DNA of 64,000 nucleotides from Hylemonella sp. (lineage in GTDB: Bacteria; Pseudomonadota; Gammaproteobacteria; Burkholderiales; Burkholderiaceae_C): contig JAUYQZ010000023.1 of NCBI GenBank assembly GCA_030695415.1, positions 34,412 to 98,411 on the forward strand. Direction: 5' to 3'. The notes under the pieces were generated by a model. The model made no database searches, had not been told where the DNA came from, and saw only the letters and a list, made by a program, of their open reading frames with translations. The position numbers and the translations under genes are program-made. Numbering within the stretch: position 1 is the first letter of the stretch; each line of letters starts with the position of its first letter. This document shows positions 8,698-19,037 of the stretch, one piece after another.

Positions 8698-10329
8698 TCA
8701 GCCCGCGCTCTGCAACGCCAAGCCCGCATGCTCCCGCAGCGGATGGAAATGGATCTTGGGGAAACGTTCCTGCGCCAGCCGTACGTCATACGGTGAGGTG
8801 CACAAGTAGGCCAGGGTGTCGGCCGCATCACGCGCCATGCGCGTGGGGTAGGCGTCGACAAAAGCCTTGAGTTCGGCCGGCGTGTCGGCGGTGATCCAGC
8901 GTGCGCCGGTGTACTGGCAGCCTTCCAGCCGTACGTCGGCGTCGTATTCGCCCTTCAGGCGGTGCTGCACCACCTCGAACTGCAGCTGGCCGACGGCGCC
9001 CAGCAGCATATTGCCGCCCATCTCGGGGCGGAAGACCTGGATGGCACCTTCCTCACCCAGCTGGGCCAGGCCCTGCTGCAGCTGCTTGGTGCGCAGCGGG
9101 TTCTTGAGTACCACGGTCATGAAGAGCTCGGGCGCGAAGAAGGGCAGGCCGGTGTACTGCAGGGCAATCGAACCGTCGGTGATGGTGTCGCCCAATTGCA
9201 CGCCGCCATGGGTGGTGAAACCGACGATGTCGCCGGCATAGGCCTCTTCCACCGCCTCGCGGCGCTGGCTCATGAAGGTCACCACGGAGGTGGGGCGCAG
9301 TTCCTTGGCCGAGCGCTGCACCTTGAGCTTCATGCCCGGTGCGTACTTGCCGGAGCAGACGCGCACGAAGGCGATGCGGTCGCGGTGATTGGCGTCCATA
9401 TTGGCCTGCACCTTGAAGACCACGCCGGAGAAGGCGTTGTCATCGGGCTGCATTTCCTTGACCACGGCCTGCTTGTTGACGACCAGCGAGCTGGTGCGCG
9501 GGCCGGGGGAGGGCGCCAGGTCCACCAGTGCGTCCAGCACTTCCATCACACCGAAGTTGTTCACGCCCGAGCCGAAGAACACGGGGGTCTGCTTGCCGGC
9601 CAGGAAGGCTTCGCGGTCGAAGGCGGGCGAGGCGCCGGTGGCCAGCTCCATGCTTTCTTCGGCGGCTTCGAATTCGGAGCCGAAGCGCTTGAGGAGGTTG
9701 TCGCGGTCGCTCAGCGGAACCGTGTCGAAATCCTGCGGGCGGCGTTCGCTGCCTGATTCGAACACCGTCATGGCCTGGGTGCGCAGGTTGATGATGCCGC
9801 CGAAGCTCTTGCCCTGGCCTACGGGCCAGGTCATGGGCACGCAGGGCATGCCGAGTTCGCGCTCCACCTCGTCCAGAATGTCCAGCGGGTCGCGCACCTC
9901 GCGGTCCATCTTGTTGACGAAGGTGATGATGGGCGTGTCGCGCTGACGGCAGACCTCGATCAGGCGGCGGGTCTGCGCTTCCACGCCGTTGGCCGCGTCA
10001 ATCACCATCAGCGCCGAGTCCACGGCGGTGAGCACGCGGTAGGTGTCTTCCGAGAAGTCCTTGTGGCCCGGGGTGTCGAGCAGGTTGATGACGTGGTCGC
10101 GGTACTGCATCTGCATGACCGAGCTGGCCACCGAGATGCCGCGCTGTTTCTCGATTTCCATCCAGTCGGACGTGGCGTGGCGCGAGGCCTTGCGCGCTTT
10201 GACCGAGCCGGCGATCTGGATCGCGCCGGAGAACAGCAGCAGCTTCTCGGTCAGCGTCGTTTTACCCGCGTCGGGGTGCGAGATGATGGCAAAGGTGCGG
10301 CGGCGCCGGGTTTCGGGGGCGTAGGACAC
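8698..10329 (-). CDS. prfC: Peptide chain release factor 3 (RF3)
   Basis: The 543-residue translational GTPase recycles RF1/RF2 from the ribosome after termination. G1 is SHPDAGKTTL (residues 17-26), G3 DTPGHKDF (about 90), G4 NKMD (about 148). The middle and C-terminal regions carry RF3-type sequences (KVQANMDANHRDRIAFVRVCSG recognised in two parts, FAPELF). The start is GTG (SYAPETRRRRTFAIISHPDAG), matching other betaproteobacterial RF3 proteins; the long upstream open frame is not part of it. The Shine-Dalgarno is weak. The gene stands alone and converges on the hydrolase at 7807. Confidence 0.93.
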   Translation of the reverse strand: MSYAPETRRRRTFAIISHPDAGKTTLTEKLLLFSGAIQIAGSVKARKASRHATSDWMEIEKQRGISVASSVMQMQYRDHVINLLDTPGHKDFSEDTYRVLTAVDSALMVIDAANGVEAQTRRLIEVCRQRDTPIITFVNKMDREVRDPLDILDEVERELGMPCVPMTWPVGQGKSFGGIINLRTQAMTVFESGSERRPQDFDTVPLSDRDNLLKRFGSEFEAAEESMELATGASPAFDREAFLAGKQTPVFFGSGVNNFGVMEVLDALVDLAPSPGPRTSSLVVNKQAVVKEMQPDDNAFSGVVFKVQANMDANHRDRIAFVRVCSGKYAPGMKLKVQRSAKELRPTSVVTFMSQRREAVEEAYAGDIVGFTTHGGVQLGDTITDGSIALQYTGLPFFAPELFMTVVLKNPLRTKQLQQGLAQLGEEGAIQVFRPEMGGNMLLGAVGQLQFEVVQHRLKGEYDADVRLEGCQYTGARWITADTPAELKAFVDAYPTRMARDAADTLAYLCTSPYDVRLAQERFPKIHFHPLREHAGLALQSAG

Positions 10330-10488
10330 AGTGGTTCCAGACAGTGTGGTGGCGCAGGGCAGACGAAGCCTTGCAACCGACAAGGGAGGCGATGCGCCCG
10401 TGCCGGTGACCCGGCAGGACGGTGCCTGTGATCGGTCCGATTTTACCCGGGCAGGGACTCGGGACGGCCGATGCTCCTGTGCAGACGC

Positions 10489-10494
10489 TATAGT
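10489..10494 (+). promoter_or_regulatory. Possible -10 element for the secreted protein at 10561
   Basis: TATAGT lies 66 bases before the ATG in the 230-bp region divergent from prfC. No clear -35 was found. The rest of the 10330-10560 gap shows no other gene or RNA. Confidence 0.3.
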
Positions 10495-10560
10495 GCATTT
10501 GGCGACGCCCGCGCCAGTTTGCCGGGCATTCCGAACGCTGGACACCGAAGGACTGCAGCC

Positions 10561-11025
10561 ATGACGACCCTCCATAGAAAAGCATTGATCGCCACACTGG
10601 CGGCCGCCAGTTTTCTCGGCGCCGTGCCCGCTATCGCCGGTCCCTATTCGGACGACCTGGCCAAGTGCCTGGTGCGCTCCACGGGTGACGCGGAAAAGCG
10701 AACGCTTGTGAAGTGGATCTTCGCCGCCGTGGCGCTGCATCCCGAGGTGGCCGACATCGCTTCGGTCACGCCGGCCCAGCGCACCGAGATGACCCGCAAT
10801 ACCGCCAAGATCTTCGAGAAATTGCTGGCCGATTCCTGCCGGGCCGAAGTTCAGCAGGCTGTTCAGTACGAGGGGCCGCAGACCATCGGATCAAGTTTCC
10901 AGGTGCTGGGGCAGGTGGCTGCGCGTGAACTGTTCTCCAACCCGAACGTGGCCGCCAATATGGCTGACCTGGGCAAGTACATCGACCAGAAGCGCATTGC
11001 CGACGTCATGGGCAAGGCACGCTGA
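10561..11025 (+). CDS. Secreted periplasmic protein, unknown function
   Basis: The 154-residue precursor has a typical Sec signal peptide (KALIATLAAASFLGAVPAIA) with an A-I-A cleavage site before GPYSDDL. The mature part is alpha-helical and contains two cysteines, one in AKCLVRST and one in DSCRAEVQ, which could form a disulfide. The start is ATG 10561, because the upstream frame has no signal sequence. It ends 17 bp before the nitronate monooxygenase-like gene and may share its transcript. I recognise no characterised family. Confidence 0.7.
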   Translation: MTTLHRKALIATLAAASFLGAVPAIAGPYSDDLAKCLVRSTGDAEKRTLVKWIFAAVALHPEVADIASVTPAQRTEMTRNTAKIFEKLLADSCRAEVQQAVQYEGPQTIGSSFQVLGQVAARELFSNPNVAANMADLGKYIDQKRIADVMGKAR

Positions 11026-11042
11026 AGCCAAGGCCAGACGAC

Positions 11043-12077
11043 ATGGGCCTGCAAAAGCTGCTGGGTATCGGCCTGCCCATCATCCAGGCACCGATGGCCG
11101 GCGTGCAGGGCAGCGCGCTGGCGATCGCGGTTTCCAATGCCGGCGGCCTGGGCTCGCTGCCGTGCGCCATGCTGGGGCCCGACGCGTTGCGCGCCGAACT
11201 GACGAAGCTCCGCGCGCAGACGCCCAAACCCTTCAACGTCAACTTCTTCTGCCACCGCCCGCCGGCCCCGGATGCGACGCGCGAGGCCCTGTGGCGGCAC
11301 AACCTGGCCCACTACTACCGCGAGTTCGATGTCGACCCGGCGTCGATTCCTGCGGGCCCTGGTCGTCTGCCCTTTGACGCCGCTGCCGCTGAACTGCTGG
11401 CCGAATTCAAGCCGCCGGTGGTGAGTTTCCACTTCGGCCTGCCCGATGACACCCTGCTCGCGCGGGTGCGCGGCTGGGGCGCGAAGGTCATGTCCTCCGC
11501 AACGACTGTGGACGAGGCGCGCTGGCTGGAAGCCCGCGGCGTGGACGTGATCATTGCGCAAGGGCTGGAGGCCGGCGGCCATCGCGGCATGTTTCTGAGC
11601 GAGGACCTGAGCACCCAGCTGGGCACCTTCGCGTTGCTGCCGCAGGTCGTGCGAGCGGTGCGGGTGCCGGTGGTGGCGGCCGGCGGCATCAGCGACGCTG
11701 CCGGCGTGCGCGCGGCCCTGGCCCTGGGTGCGACGGGGGTGCAGGTGGGCACCGCCTACCTGCTCTGCCCTGAGGCCACCACCAGTGGGGTGCACCGGGC
11801 CGCCTTGCAGAGCCCCGCGGCCACACACACGGCCTTGACCAATCTTTACACCGGACGTCCCGCGCGCGGCATCCTGACCCGGCTGATGCGCGAACAGGGC
11901 CCGATGAGCACCATGGCCCCGGCCTTCCCGCTGGCCACGGCAGCGGTGGCCCCCCTGCGTGCCAAGGCGGAAGCGGCGGGCAGCGGGGACTTTTCTCCCC
12001 TCTGGGCCGGGCAAAACACCAGTGGCTGCCGTTCCGTGCCGGCGGCGCAGCTCACGCGGGAGCTGGCCGGGTCTTGA
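11043..12077 (+). CDS. Nitronate monooxygenase-like FMN enzyme
   Basis: The 344-residue protein has the TIM-barrel pattern of nitronate monooxygenases (old name 2-nitropropane dioxygenase). It shows [12 protein letters not shown] at the N-terminus, NVNFFCH, then EAGGHRGMF (catalytic His region), [11 protein letters not shown] and [14 protein letters not shown] (FMN phosphate binding). The family oxidises alkyl nitronates with FMN and O2; enoyl-ACP reductase FabK relatives look similar but lack the His segment. Cytosolic. The ahcY riboswitch begins about 45 bp after its stop. Confidence 0.85.
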   Translation: MGLQKLLGIGLPIIQAPMAGVQGSALAIAVSNAGGLGSLPCAMLGPDALRAELTKLRAQTPKPFNVNFFCHRPPAPDATREALWRHNLAHYYREFDVDPASIPAGPGRLPFDAAAAELLAEFKPPVVSFHFGLPDDTLLARVRGWGAKVMSSATTVDEARWLEARGVDVIIAQGLEAGGHRGMFLSEDLSTQLGTFALLPQVVRAVRVPVVAAGGISDAAGVRAALALGATGVQVGTAYLLCPEATTSGVHRAALQSPAATHTALTNLYTGRPARGILTRLMREQGPMSTMAPAFPLATAAVAPLRAKAEAAGSGDFSPLWAGQNTSGCRSVPAAQLTRELAGS

Positions 12078-12109
12078 GCGAAGGGCCAGCGCAAAAACGC
12101 CAGGCTCCG

Positions 12110-12115
12110 TATAAT
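12110..12115 (+). promoter_or_regulatory. -10 element of the ahcY riboswitch transcript
   Basis: A perfect TATAAT sits 10 bases before the first riboswitch helix, so transcription would start almost exactly at the aptamer. No good -35 hexamer is visible at 17 bp. Confidence 0.55.
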
Positions 12116-12119
12116 CACG

Positions 12120-12241
12120 CCTTTCCGAGGAGCGTTGCGGCTCGTCTTGCCTGTACCCCAGGCCGACGGGTTAGGCTCGGAACCCAGGGCTGGCCCCTGC
12201 ATTCCAACTGCGCTCACCCACCGATTTGTCGTGAGGTGAGC
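12120..12241 (+). ncRNA. S-adenosylhomocysteine (SAH) riboswitch
   Basis: The leader has the conserved SAH aptamer segments in order: CCGAGGAGCGTTGCGGC (12125-12141), GGGTTAGGCTCGG ending at 12180, and AACTGCGCTCACCC (12206-12219). CCGAG pairs with CTCGG (12176-12180), and GAGCG with CGCTC (12211-12215). Known SAH riboswitches precede ahcY in beta- and gammaproteobacteria and switch expression on when SAH accumulates. The 3' strand GCTCACC can alternatively pair with GGTGAGC at 12235-12241, a plausible expression platform (inference). Confidence 0.9.
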
Positions 12242-12263
12242 CCATGCTCTCGCTCGGCATCCC

Positions 12264-12298
12264 GGTGGCATTCAATCTGTTTTGAATTGGAGTCCACC
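12264..12298 (+). promoter_or_regulatory. Hairpin enclosing the ahcY ribosome binding site
   Basis: GGTGG (12264-12268) can pair with CCACC (12294-12298), and ATTCAA (12270-12275) with TTGAAT (12282-12287). This puts the Shine-Dalgarno TGGAG (12288-12292) in a bulge of the helix right before the ATG. It suggests translational control linked to the upstream SAH riboswitch; this is inferred from pairing only. Confidence 0.4.
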
Positions 12299-13725
<1,427 letters not shown>

Positions 13726-13726
<1 letters not shown>

Positions 13727-14484
13727 TGCGTATTGATCAACTGCTGGTCCAGCGCCAACTCGCCAGCACCCGCTCCCAGGCCCAGCGCCTGATCGCGGGT
13801 GGGGTGGAGTGGCTGCAGGGCGAAGCGTGGAAACGCGTCGTCAAGAACGGTGACGAGGTGCCCGACGACGCGCAGCTGCGCCTGCTCGATGACGCCGAAG
13901 CCCGCTATGTCTCACGGGGTGGTCTCAAGCTGGAGGCTGCGCTCAAGCGCGTCGGCCTGTCGGTGCAGGGGCGCACCTGCCTGGATGTGGGCCAGTCCAC
14001 CGGCGGCTTCACGGACTGCCTGCTGCAGGCCGGAGCCGCACGCGTGGTGGGGCTGGACGTGGGGCAGGCGCAATTGCACCCCAGTCTGCGCGACGATCCC
14101 CGCGTGCTCTGCATCGAGAAGGTGAACGCGCGGGACCCCGATGCGATCGCCGAAGCCCTGGCCGATGACGAGGTGCTCGAAGACGGTTTCGACCTGCTAG
14201 TGGGCGACCTGTCCTTCATCTCCCAGACCCTGGTGCTGCCGGCCGTGGTGCCGCTGCTCAAGTCCGGCGGCCACCTGCTGATGCTGGTCAAGCCGCAGTT
14301 CGAGCTGCAGCCGGGCCAGGTGGGCAAGGGCGGTATCGTGCGCGATGCCGCGCTCTACCCGCTGATCGAGCAGCGACTGCGCGATGCCTGCGCGGCCCTG
14401 GACCTGGCGGTGCAGGACTGGTTTGACTCGCCCATCGAAGGCGGCGACGGCAACCGCGAGTTTTTCATCTACGCAATCAAATGA
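13726..14484 (+). CDS. tlyA: TlyA-family rRNA methyltransferase
   Basis: The 252-residue protein has an N-terminal S4 RNA-binding domain (MRIDQLLVQRQLASTRSQAQ) and a FtsJ/RrmJ-like SAM methyltransferase domain with LDVGQSTGGFTDCLLQAG (motif I, near residue 86). LLVGDLSFISQTLVLP and LVKPQFELQPGQVGKGGIVR carry the catalytic Asp and Lys positions. Mycobacterial TlyA 2'-O-methylates 16S and 23S rRNA; the older name 'hemolysin' is misleading. Placement right behind ahcY means the SAH produced by this type of enzyme is cleared by its operon neighbour. Starts within the ahcY stop. Confidence 0.88.
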
Positions 14485-14497
14485 CGACGAGGCCCCG

Positions 14498-15334
14498 ATG
14501 AGCCTGCAACATCTACCCATCAGCATCGAATTCTTTCCGCCCAAGACGCCCGAGGGCGTGGAGAAGCTGCGCACCGTGCGCCAGCAGCTCAAGGCCTTGC
14601 AGCCCGAGTTCTGCTCGGTCACCTACGGTGCCGGTGGCTCCACGCAGGAAGGCACCTTTGCCGCCGTGCGCGAGATCCTGGCGGAAGGCGTGGACGCGGC
14701 TTCCCACATTTCCTGCATCGGCGCCACCCAGGCCACCATGCGCGAGAACCTGGCCACCTTGAAGGCCATGGGCGTCAAGCGCCTGGTCACGCTGCGCGGC
14801 GACCTGCCCAGCGGCTATGGCGCTGGCGGCGAGTTCCAGTACGCCAGCGATCTGGTGGCCTTCATCCGATCCGAGACGGGCGATCACTTCCACATCGAGG
14901 TGGCGGCTTACCCGGAGATCCATCCGCAGGCTAAATCGCCGGCGTCTGATCTGCAGGCCTTCGTGACCAAGGTGAAGGCCGGCGCCGATTCAGCCATCAC
15001 CCAGTATTTCTACAACGCCGATGCCTACTTCCGTTTCGTTGAAGAGGCCGATGCGCTGGGCGTGACGGTGCCGGTGGTGCCGGGCATCATGCCCATCACC
15101 AGTTCGACGCAACTCATGCGTTTTTCGGACGCCAGCGGTGCCGAGATTCCGCGCTGGATTCGCCTGCGCCTGCAGGCTTTTGGCGATGACACGGCCTCCA
15201 TCAAGGCCTTCGGCCTGGACGTGGTGACCGGCCTTTGCGAACAGCTGCGTGCCGGTGGCGCCCCGGCCCTGCACTTCTACAGCATGAACCAGAGCGTCGC
15301 CACGCTGGAGATCTGCAAGCGTCTGGGCCTCTGA
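14498..15334 (+). CDS. metF: Methylenetetrahydrofolate reductase [NAD(P)H]
   Basis: The 278-residue flavoprotein reduces 5,10-methylene-THF to 5-methyl-THF, the methyl donor for methionine synthesis. Recognised by ISIEFFPPKTPEG at the N-terminus (catalytic Glu), SVTYGAGGST, GDLPSGYG, FFHIEVAAYPEIHP-like segment and ITQYFYNADAYFRF. Length matches E. coli MetF (~296). ATG 14498 is 13 bp after the tlyA stop, completing an ahcY-tlyA-metF operon of the methyl cycle under the SAH riboswitch. Confidence 0.95.
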   Translation: MSLQHLPISIEFFPPKTPEGVEKLRTVRQQLKALQPEFCSVTYGAGGSTQEGTFAAVREILAEGVDAASHISCIGATQATMRENLATLKAMGVKRLVTLRGDLPSGYGAGGEFQYASDLVAFIRSETGDHFHIEVAAYPEIHPQAKSPASDLQAFVTKVKAGADSAITQYFYNADAYFRFVEEADALGVTVPVVPGIMPITSSTQLMRFSDASGAEIPRWIRLRLQAFGDDTASIKAFGLDVVTGLCEQLRAGGAPALHFYSMNQSVATLEICKRLGL

Positions 15335-15340
15335 GGGCGG

Positions 15341-16246
15341 TCAACGCGCCGGCGTGCCGGTGCGCGTCACCAGGTAGATGCCCGGCAGCACCAGGGCCAT
15401 GCCCCAGAGGTGGAACGCGCTAAGACCTTCGCCTAACACGGCCCAGGCCATGAGGGCCGTGTAGATGGGGCTCAGGTACAGCACCACGCTGACCTGTGCC
15501 GCCCCGAGCTCGCGCTGCATGTAGGAGTGCGCCAGGTAGGCACCAAACCCCGGGATGATTGCGGCCGTCAAGGCGAGCGCGCCGCCTTCTAGCGAGAGGG
15601 CCGGCAGCGGGTTGGCGAAGACTTCCCACAGGGCAAAGGGCAGGTTGATCAGTGCGCCAGCCAGGCTGATGAGGGCCAGTCGCGCGCCCAGACCCAGCGG
15701 GCTGTGCCACTTCTTGAGCAGCAGTGAGTACAGGGTCCACGACAGCGTGGCTGCCAGGATCCAGCCGTCGCCAGGAACGAACTGCACTGCCGCCAATGCC
15801 GCCCACTGCCCCTTGAGCACCACGTGCAGCACGCCGGCCAAGGCCAAAGCCACGCCCAGGGCCTGGCGCAGCCGGAAGCTTTCACCCAGCCACAGCGCGG
15901 AGGCCAGCACGATCAATACCGGGGAGATGGCGTAGATGAGCCCGATGTTGGCGGCGCTGGTGGTGTGGCCGCCGATGTAGACCCAGGCGCCGCAGATCCA
16001 CATGCCCAGGGCGCCGAGCACCAGGTAATGCTTCCAGTCGGCCAGCACCTGGCGGCGGTGTGTCCAGATCTCGGTGTGGGTGCCGATGGCGAACAGACCG
16101 CTGGCCAGGAGCCAGCGCATCATGGCGAGCAGGTGGGGCTCAATCACGCCCCCGGCCTTGCGCGCGATCAGCGCGTTTACGGCCCAGAGCGCGGGCGTGA
16201 TGAAGAGCAGCGTCAGGGCGAGGCGGTGGCGGGCGGCGGCGTGCAT
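15341..16246 (-). CDS. EamA/DMT-family transporter
   Basis: The 301-residue protein has about ten hydrophobic segments arranged as two EamA repeats (first ~8-145, second ~160-295), the layout of the drug/metabolite transporter superfamily. It starts MHAAARHRLALTLLFITPALW and ends with a short basic cytosolic tail (VTRTGTPAR). The substrate is unknown; many members export amino acids or nucleotides. It converges on metF with 6 bp between stop codons and lies 17 bp behind rlmJ, so the two minus-strand genes may be cotranscribed. Confidence 0.8.
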   Translation of the reverse strand: MHAAARHRLALTLLFITPALWAVNALIARKAGGVIEPHLLAMMRWLLASGLFAIGTHTEIWTHRRQVLADWKHYLVLGALGMWICGAWVYIGGHTTSAANIGLIYAISPVLIVLASALWLGESFRLRQALGVALALAGVLHVVLKGQWAALAAVQFVPGDGWILAATLSWTLYSLLLKKWHSPLGLGARLALISLAGALINLPFALWEVFANPLPALSLEGGALALTAAIIPGFGAYLAHSYMQRELGAAQVSVVLYLSPIYTALMAWAVLGEGLSAFHLWGMALVLPGIYLVTRTGTPAR

Positions 16247-16263
16247 GCCGAAGACGGGCCGGC

Positions 16264-17154
16264 TCAGCCGCCGCTGTCCAGCGTGAACGTGGCGTTGCGG
16301 TCCTGGCCGAGCAGCGTCACCATCTGGGGCAGCGCGGGCTGCAGGATGCCCTTGAGCGTGTGCGGCGGGTTGATCACGAACATGCCGCTGGCCGGCAGGC
16401 CGGGGCGCTTGGTCTCGCCCGCCGCGTCGCTGGTGATCTTGCTCGACTTCACGGTCAGCGTGGCGTGCAGCCAGGGTTTGCCGGCCTTGGTGGCCAGTGT
16501 CTTGAGCTTGCGCGGCAGGTCGTGCGCCTCGGGCCGCGGGATGATGGGGTACCACACGGCGTAAGTCCCGGTGGCAAAGCGCCTGAGCGCATCAGCCACC
16601 ATGGCGGCCACGCGGGCATAGTCGCTCTTGATCTCGTAGCTCGGGTCGCACAGCAGCAGTGCGCGCCGGGCTGGCGGCGGCAGGAATTTGTTCACGCAAC
16701 CAAAGCCGTCTTCACGCAGCACGACCACCTGGCGTCCGGCATGGAGCTGCGCCACATTGGCGTCCAGGGTCTTGGCATCGGTCGGGTGCAGCTCATAGAG
16801 CTTGAGCAGGTCGTGGTCACGCAGGAGGCGCTGGACGATGAAGGGGGAGCCCGGGTAGACGCGCCAGTTGCCCTTGCTGTTGAAGCTGGCAACAAGGTCG
16901 AGGTAATCCTGCAGGGCGGGTGCCAGTGGTTCCTGACGGCCCGAGCCCGTCAGGCGCTGGATGCCATCGGCCGCTTCGCCACTGGTGTCGGTGAACTCGC
17001 TGTCGAGCCGGTACAGGCCGGCGCCCGCATGGGTGTCGAGCACCGTGAGGGCTGCCTCTTTCTGCGTCAGGTGACGGAGCATGGCAATCAGCACGGTGTG
17101 TTTGAGCACATCGGCGTGGTTGCCGGCATGGAAGGCGTGGCGGTAGCTGAACAT
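16264..17154 (-). CDS. rlmJ: 23S rRNA (adenine(2030)-N(6))-methyltransferase
   Basis: The 296-residue protein begins MFSYRHAFHAGNHADVLKHT, the highly conserved RlmJ start. It has a SAM-binding segment TVLDTHAGAGLY (residues ~36-47) and the catalytic motif IV as LLCDPSYEIKSDY. RlmJ methylates A2030 of 23S rRNA. Length fits E. coli RlmJ (280). Its start is divergent from the kinase genes beginning at 17226. Confidence 0.92.
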   Translation of the reverse strand: MFSYRHAFHAGNHADVLKHTVLIAMLRHLTQKEAALTVLDTHAGAGLYRLDSEFTDTSGEAADGIQRLTGSGRQEPLAPALQDYLDLVASFNSKGNWRVYPGSPFIVQRLLRDHDLLKLYELHPTDAKTLDANVAQLHAGRQVVVLREDGFGCVNKFLPPPARRALLLCDPSYEIKSDYARVAAMVADALRRFATGTYAVWYPIIPRPEAHDLPRKLKTLATKAGKPWLHATLTVKSSKITSDAAGETKRPGLPASGMFVINPPHTLKGILQPALPQMVTLLGQDRNATFTLDSGG

Positions 17155-17180
17155 GGTAAGTGGATGTTAACGGCGGGGTG

Positions 17181-17217
17181 GTCCCGCATTCGGGACCCCT
17201 GCTTTCCATGCAAGAAT
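17181..17217 (+). promoter_or_regulatory. Putative extended -10 promoter of kinase 1 with upstream dyad
   Basis: TGCAAGAAT (17209-17217) fits an extended -10 (TGn plus AAGAAT). It is part of a 15-base stretch TTCC(A/G)TGCAAGAATC shared with the leader of the second kinase. The distance from its end to the ATG is eight bases in both genes, so the mRNAs would be nearly leaderless. A perfect 6-bp dyad GTCCCG-N4-CGGGAC lies at 17181-17196, upstream, only in kinase 1. Confidence 0.4.
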
Positions 17218-17225
17218 CGACCGTT

Positions 17226-18941
17226 ATGTCCGACATTCTGCTTGATTCCGCCGTGTCTCCAGCGCCCAAGGCGGCGCAGACCGTGACGCATGTGGATGCG
17301 TTGCCACCGGGCACGCGTCTGGCTGAGTTCGAGGTCCAGGGCCTGTTGGGCGTCGGGGGCTTCGGCCTGGTCTACCGCGCCTACGACACGTCTTTATTGC
17401 GTGCGGTGGCCATCAAGGAGTACATGCCGGCTGCGCTGGCCGCCCGGCAGGATGGCACTGCCGTCTCGGTGCGTTCATCGGCCGACCAGGCCACCTACCA
17501 GTCCGGCCTTCAGTCTTTCATTGCGGAAGCGCGGCTGCTGGCGCAGTTCGACCACCCTTCGCTAGTCAAGGTCCATCGCTTCTGGGAGGCCAATAACACG
17601 GCCTACATGGTCATGCCCTTGTACAGCGGCATGACGCTCAAGCAGGCCCGCGCCCAGATGGCCGCGCCACCCCCCGAGGACTGGCTGCGCACCGTGCTCT
17701 GGTCCGTGCTGCAGGGTCTGCACGTGCTGCACCGTAACAACACCCTGCACCGCGACGTTTCGCCGGACAACATCTTTCTGCAGGACATGGGGCCGCCCGT
17801 GCTGCTGGACCTGGGCGCGGCGCGGCGCGCCATCACCGACAAGTCGCACAAGCTCACCGCCATCCTCAAGGTCAACTACGCGCCCATCGAGCAGTACGCC
17901 GAAGCCGAGGACCTGACGCAGGGGCCGTGGACCGATCTGTATTCCCTGGCAGCTGTGGTCTACAGCTGCCTGCGAAACGATCCGCCGCTGCCGGCCACGG
18001 CTCGTGTGGTGCGCGACAGCATGCCCTCCGTGCGCAGCGTCGTGGCCACGGTGAAGGAGCATTTCGGTCTCACCTATTCGGACGAATTCGTGCGCACCAT
18101 CCAGCACGCGCTGGCCGTCCAGCCAGCCGACCGGCCGCAGAATCTGGCGGCCTTCGTGACGGAGCTCAAGCTCAAGGCCTCACCCCGGTTGAGCAAATTC
18201 GACTGGCGCGCGGAACTGGGGTCTTCCCTGCGGACCGATGAGGAGACCTCCAACTCCCGCCAGTTCTGGCACACCCAGCCACAGACAGTTCAGCACCGTG
18301 CTTCGCCTGAGCGCGCTTCGAAGACCGTCCGGCGACCATGGCTTGGGCGATGGATCAAGCCCTTGGGCCTGGCGCTGGGCCTGCTGGCCGGGGCTGTGAT
18401 CCTTTGGGTCTGGGTGGCTGGCGAGGGCGGCAAGTCGAGCGACCGTCCCGCGATGGCCGTCCCTGAGCCAGCCATCGCGCCAGCCCCGGCGGCTGAGCCA
18501 GCGCCCTCAGACACCCGGATATCAACAGACACGGCCGTCCAGGCCGGTTCTGGTGCCGCAGGGGCTCCCGCATCACCCCCGCCGGCAGTGACGAGCCCTG
18601 CGCCCAAGGCCGCTGCGACGCAGAACACGACGGCTCCTGTGCCGGCTCCCAAGCCGCCGCGTCCGGCGGCCAAGGCCGAACCCAAGGTGAGCGAGCGCGA
18701 ACCTGCAGCGCGCGCGCCCGTCCCATCCCCTGCACAGGACGCCCGACCCAAGGTGGAAGCCCCGGCCCCATCCCAGGAGCCGTCGGCGAGGAAGGACAAG
18801 GCCCTATGTGCGGAAGCCAACTTTTTTACCCGCCCCATGTGCATCCACCTCGAATGCCAGAAGGCTGAAAACATGCAGCTGCCGGCCTGCGTCGAGAACC
18901 GGAAACTCTATCCTGACGGCCGCAACCCGACCCCGCCCTGA
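17226..18941 (+). CDS. Membrane-anchored Ser/Thr protein kinase with twin-Cys periplasmic tail (kinase 1)
   Basis: The 571-residue protein has a cytosolic Hanks-type kinase domain at about residues 35-320: glycine loop GVGGFGLVYRAYD, VAIK lysine (~64), HRDVSPDN catalytic loop (~175) and DLGAARRAI in place of DFG. An activation segment ending NYAPIEQYAE follows. A membrane segment (LALGLLAGAVILWVWVAG, ~379-397) and a long Ala/Pro-rich linker come next. The C-terminus carries cysteines spaced C-x10-C-x4-C-x10-C beginning CAEANFFTRPMC. The same pattern closes the neighbouring kinase. ATG 17226 is chosen over ATG 17208 because 17226 aligns with kinase 2 and suits the promoter. There is no nearby phosphatase, FHA or type VI secretion gene. 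The HRD Asp and VAIK Lys are intact, so an active kinase is expected; substrate unknown. Confidence 0.88.
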   Translation: MSDILLDSAVSPAPKAAQTVTHVDALPPGTRLAEFEVQGLLGVGGFGLVYRAYDTSLLRAVAIKEYMPAALAARQDGTAVSVRSSADQATYQSGLQSFIAEARLLAQFDHPSLVKVHRFWEANNTAYMVMPLYSGMTLKQARAQMAAPPPEDWLRTVLWSVLQGLHVLHRNNTLHRDVSPDNIFLQDMGPPVLLDLGAARRAITDKSHKLTAILKVNYAPIEQYAEAEDLTQGPWTDLYSLAAVVYSCLRNDPPLPATARVVRDSMPSVRSVVATVKEHFGLTYSDEFVRTIQHALAVQPADRPQNLAAFVTELKLKASPRLSKFDWRAELGSSLRTDEETSNSRQFWHTQPQTVQHRASPERASKTVRRPWLGRWIKPLGLALGLLAGAVILWVWVAGEGGKSSDRPAMAVPEPAIAPAPAAEPAPSDTRISTDTAVQAGSGAAGAPASPPPAVTSPAPKAAATQNTTAPVPAPKPPRPAAKAEPKVSEREPAARAPVPSPAQDARPKVEAPAPSQEPSARKDKALCAEANFFTRPMCIHLECQKAENMQLPACVENRKLYPDGRNPTPP

Positions 18942-19004
18942 GAGGGGCCGCATTGGGCTCCACTCTAGTCAGCGCTCGCTGCAGCAGGCCGCGGGCTGCG
19001 TCCG

Positions 19005-19029
19005 GCGCGCCTGTGTTCCGTGCAAGAAT
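19005..19029 (+). promoter_or_regulatory. Putative extended -10 promoter of kinase 2
   Basis: TTCCGTGCAAGAATC (ending 19030) matches the kinase 1 leader at 14 of 15 bases, with the same eight-base gap to the ATG at 19038. This could be a promoter giving a near-leaderless mRNA, or simply DNA kept from the gene duplication. Confidence 0.35.
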
Positions 19030-19037
19030 CTCTCAAC

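Noticed and set aside
10330..10740. Upstream extension of the prfC open frame (about 137 residues)
   Set aside because: Not seen in RF3 proteins, and it overlaps the promoter region and signal peptide of the gene at 10561.
16360..17286. 308-residue plus-strand frame opposite rlmJ
   Set aside because: Shadow of rlmJ; composition (Gly, Ala, Val, His, Gln rich) is typical of an antisense frame.
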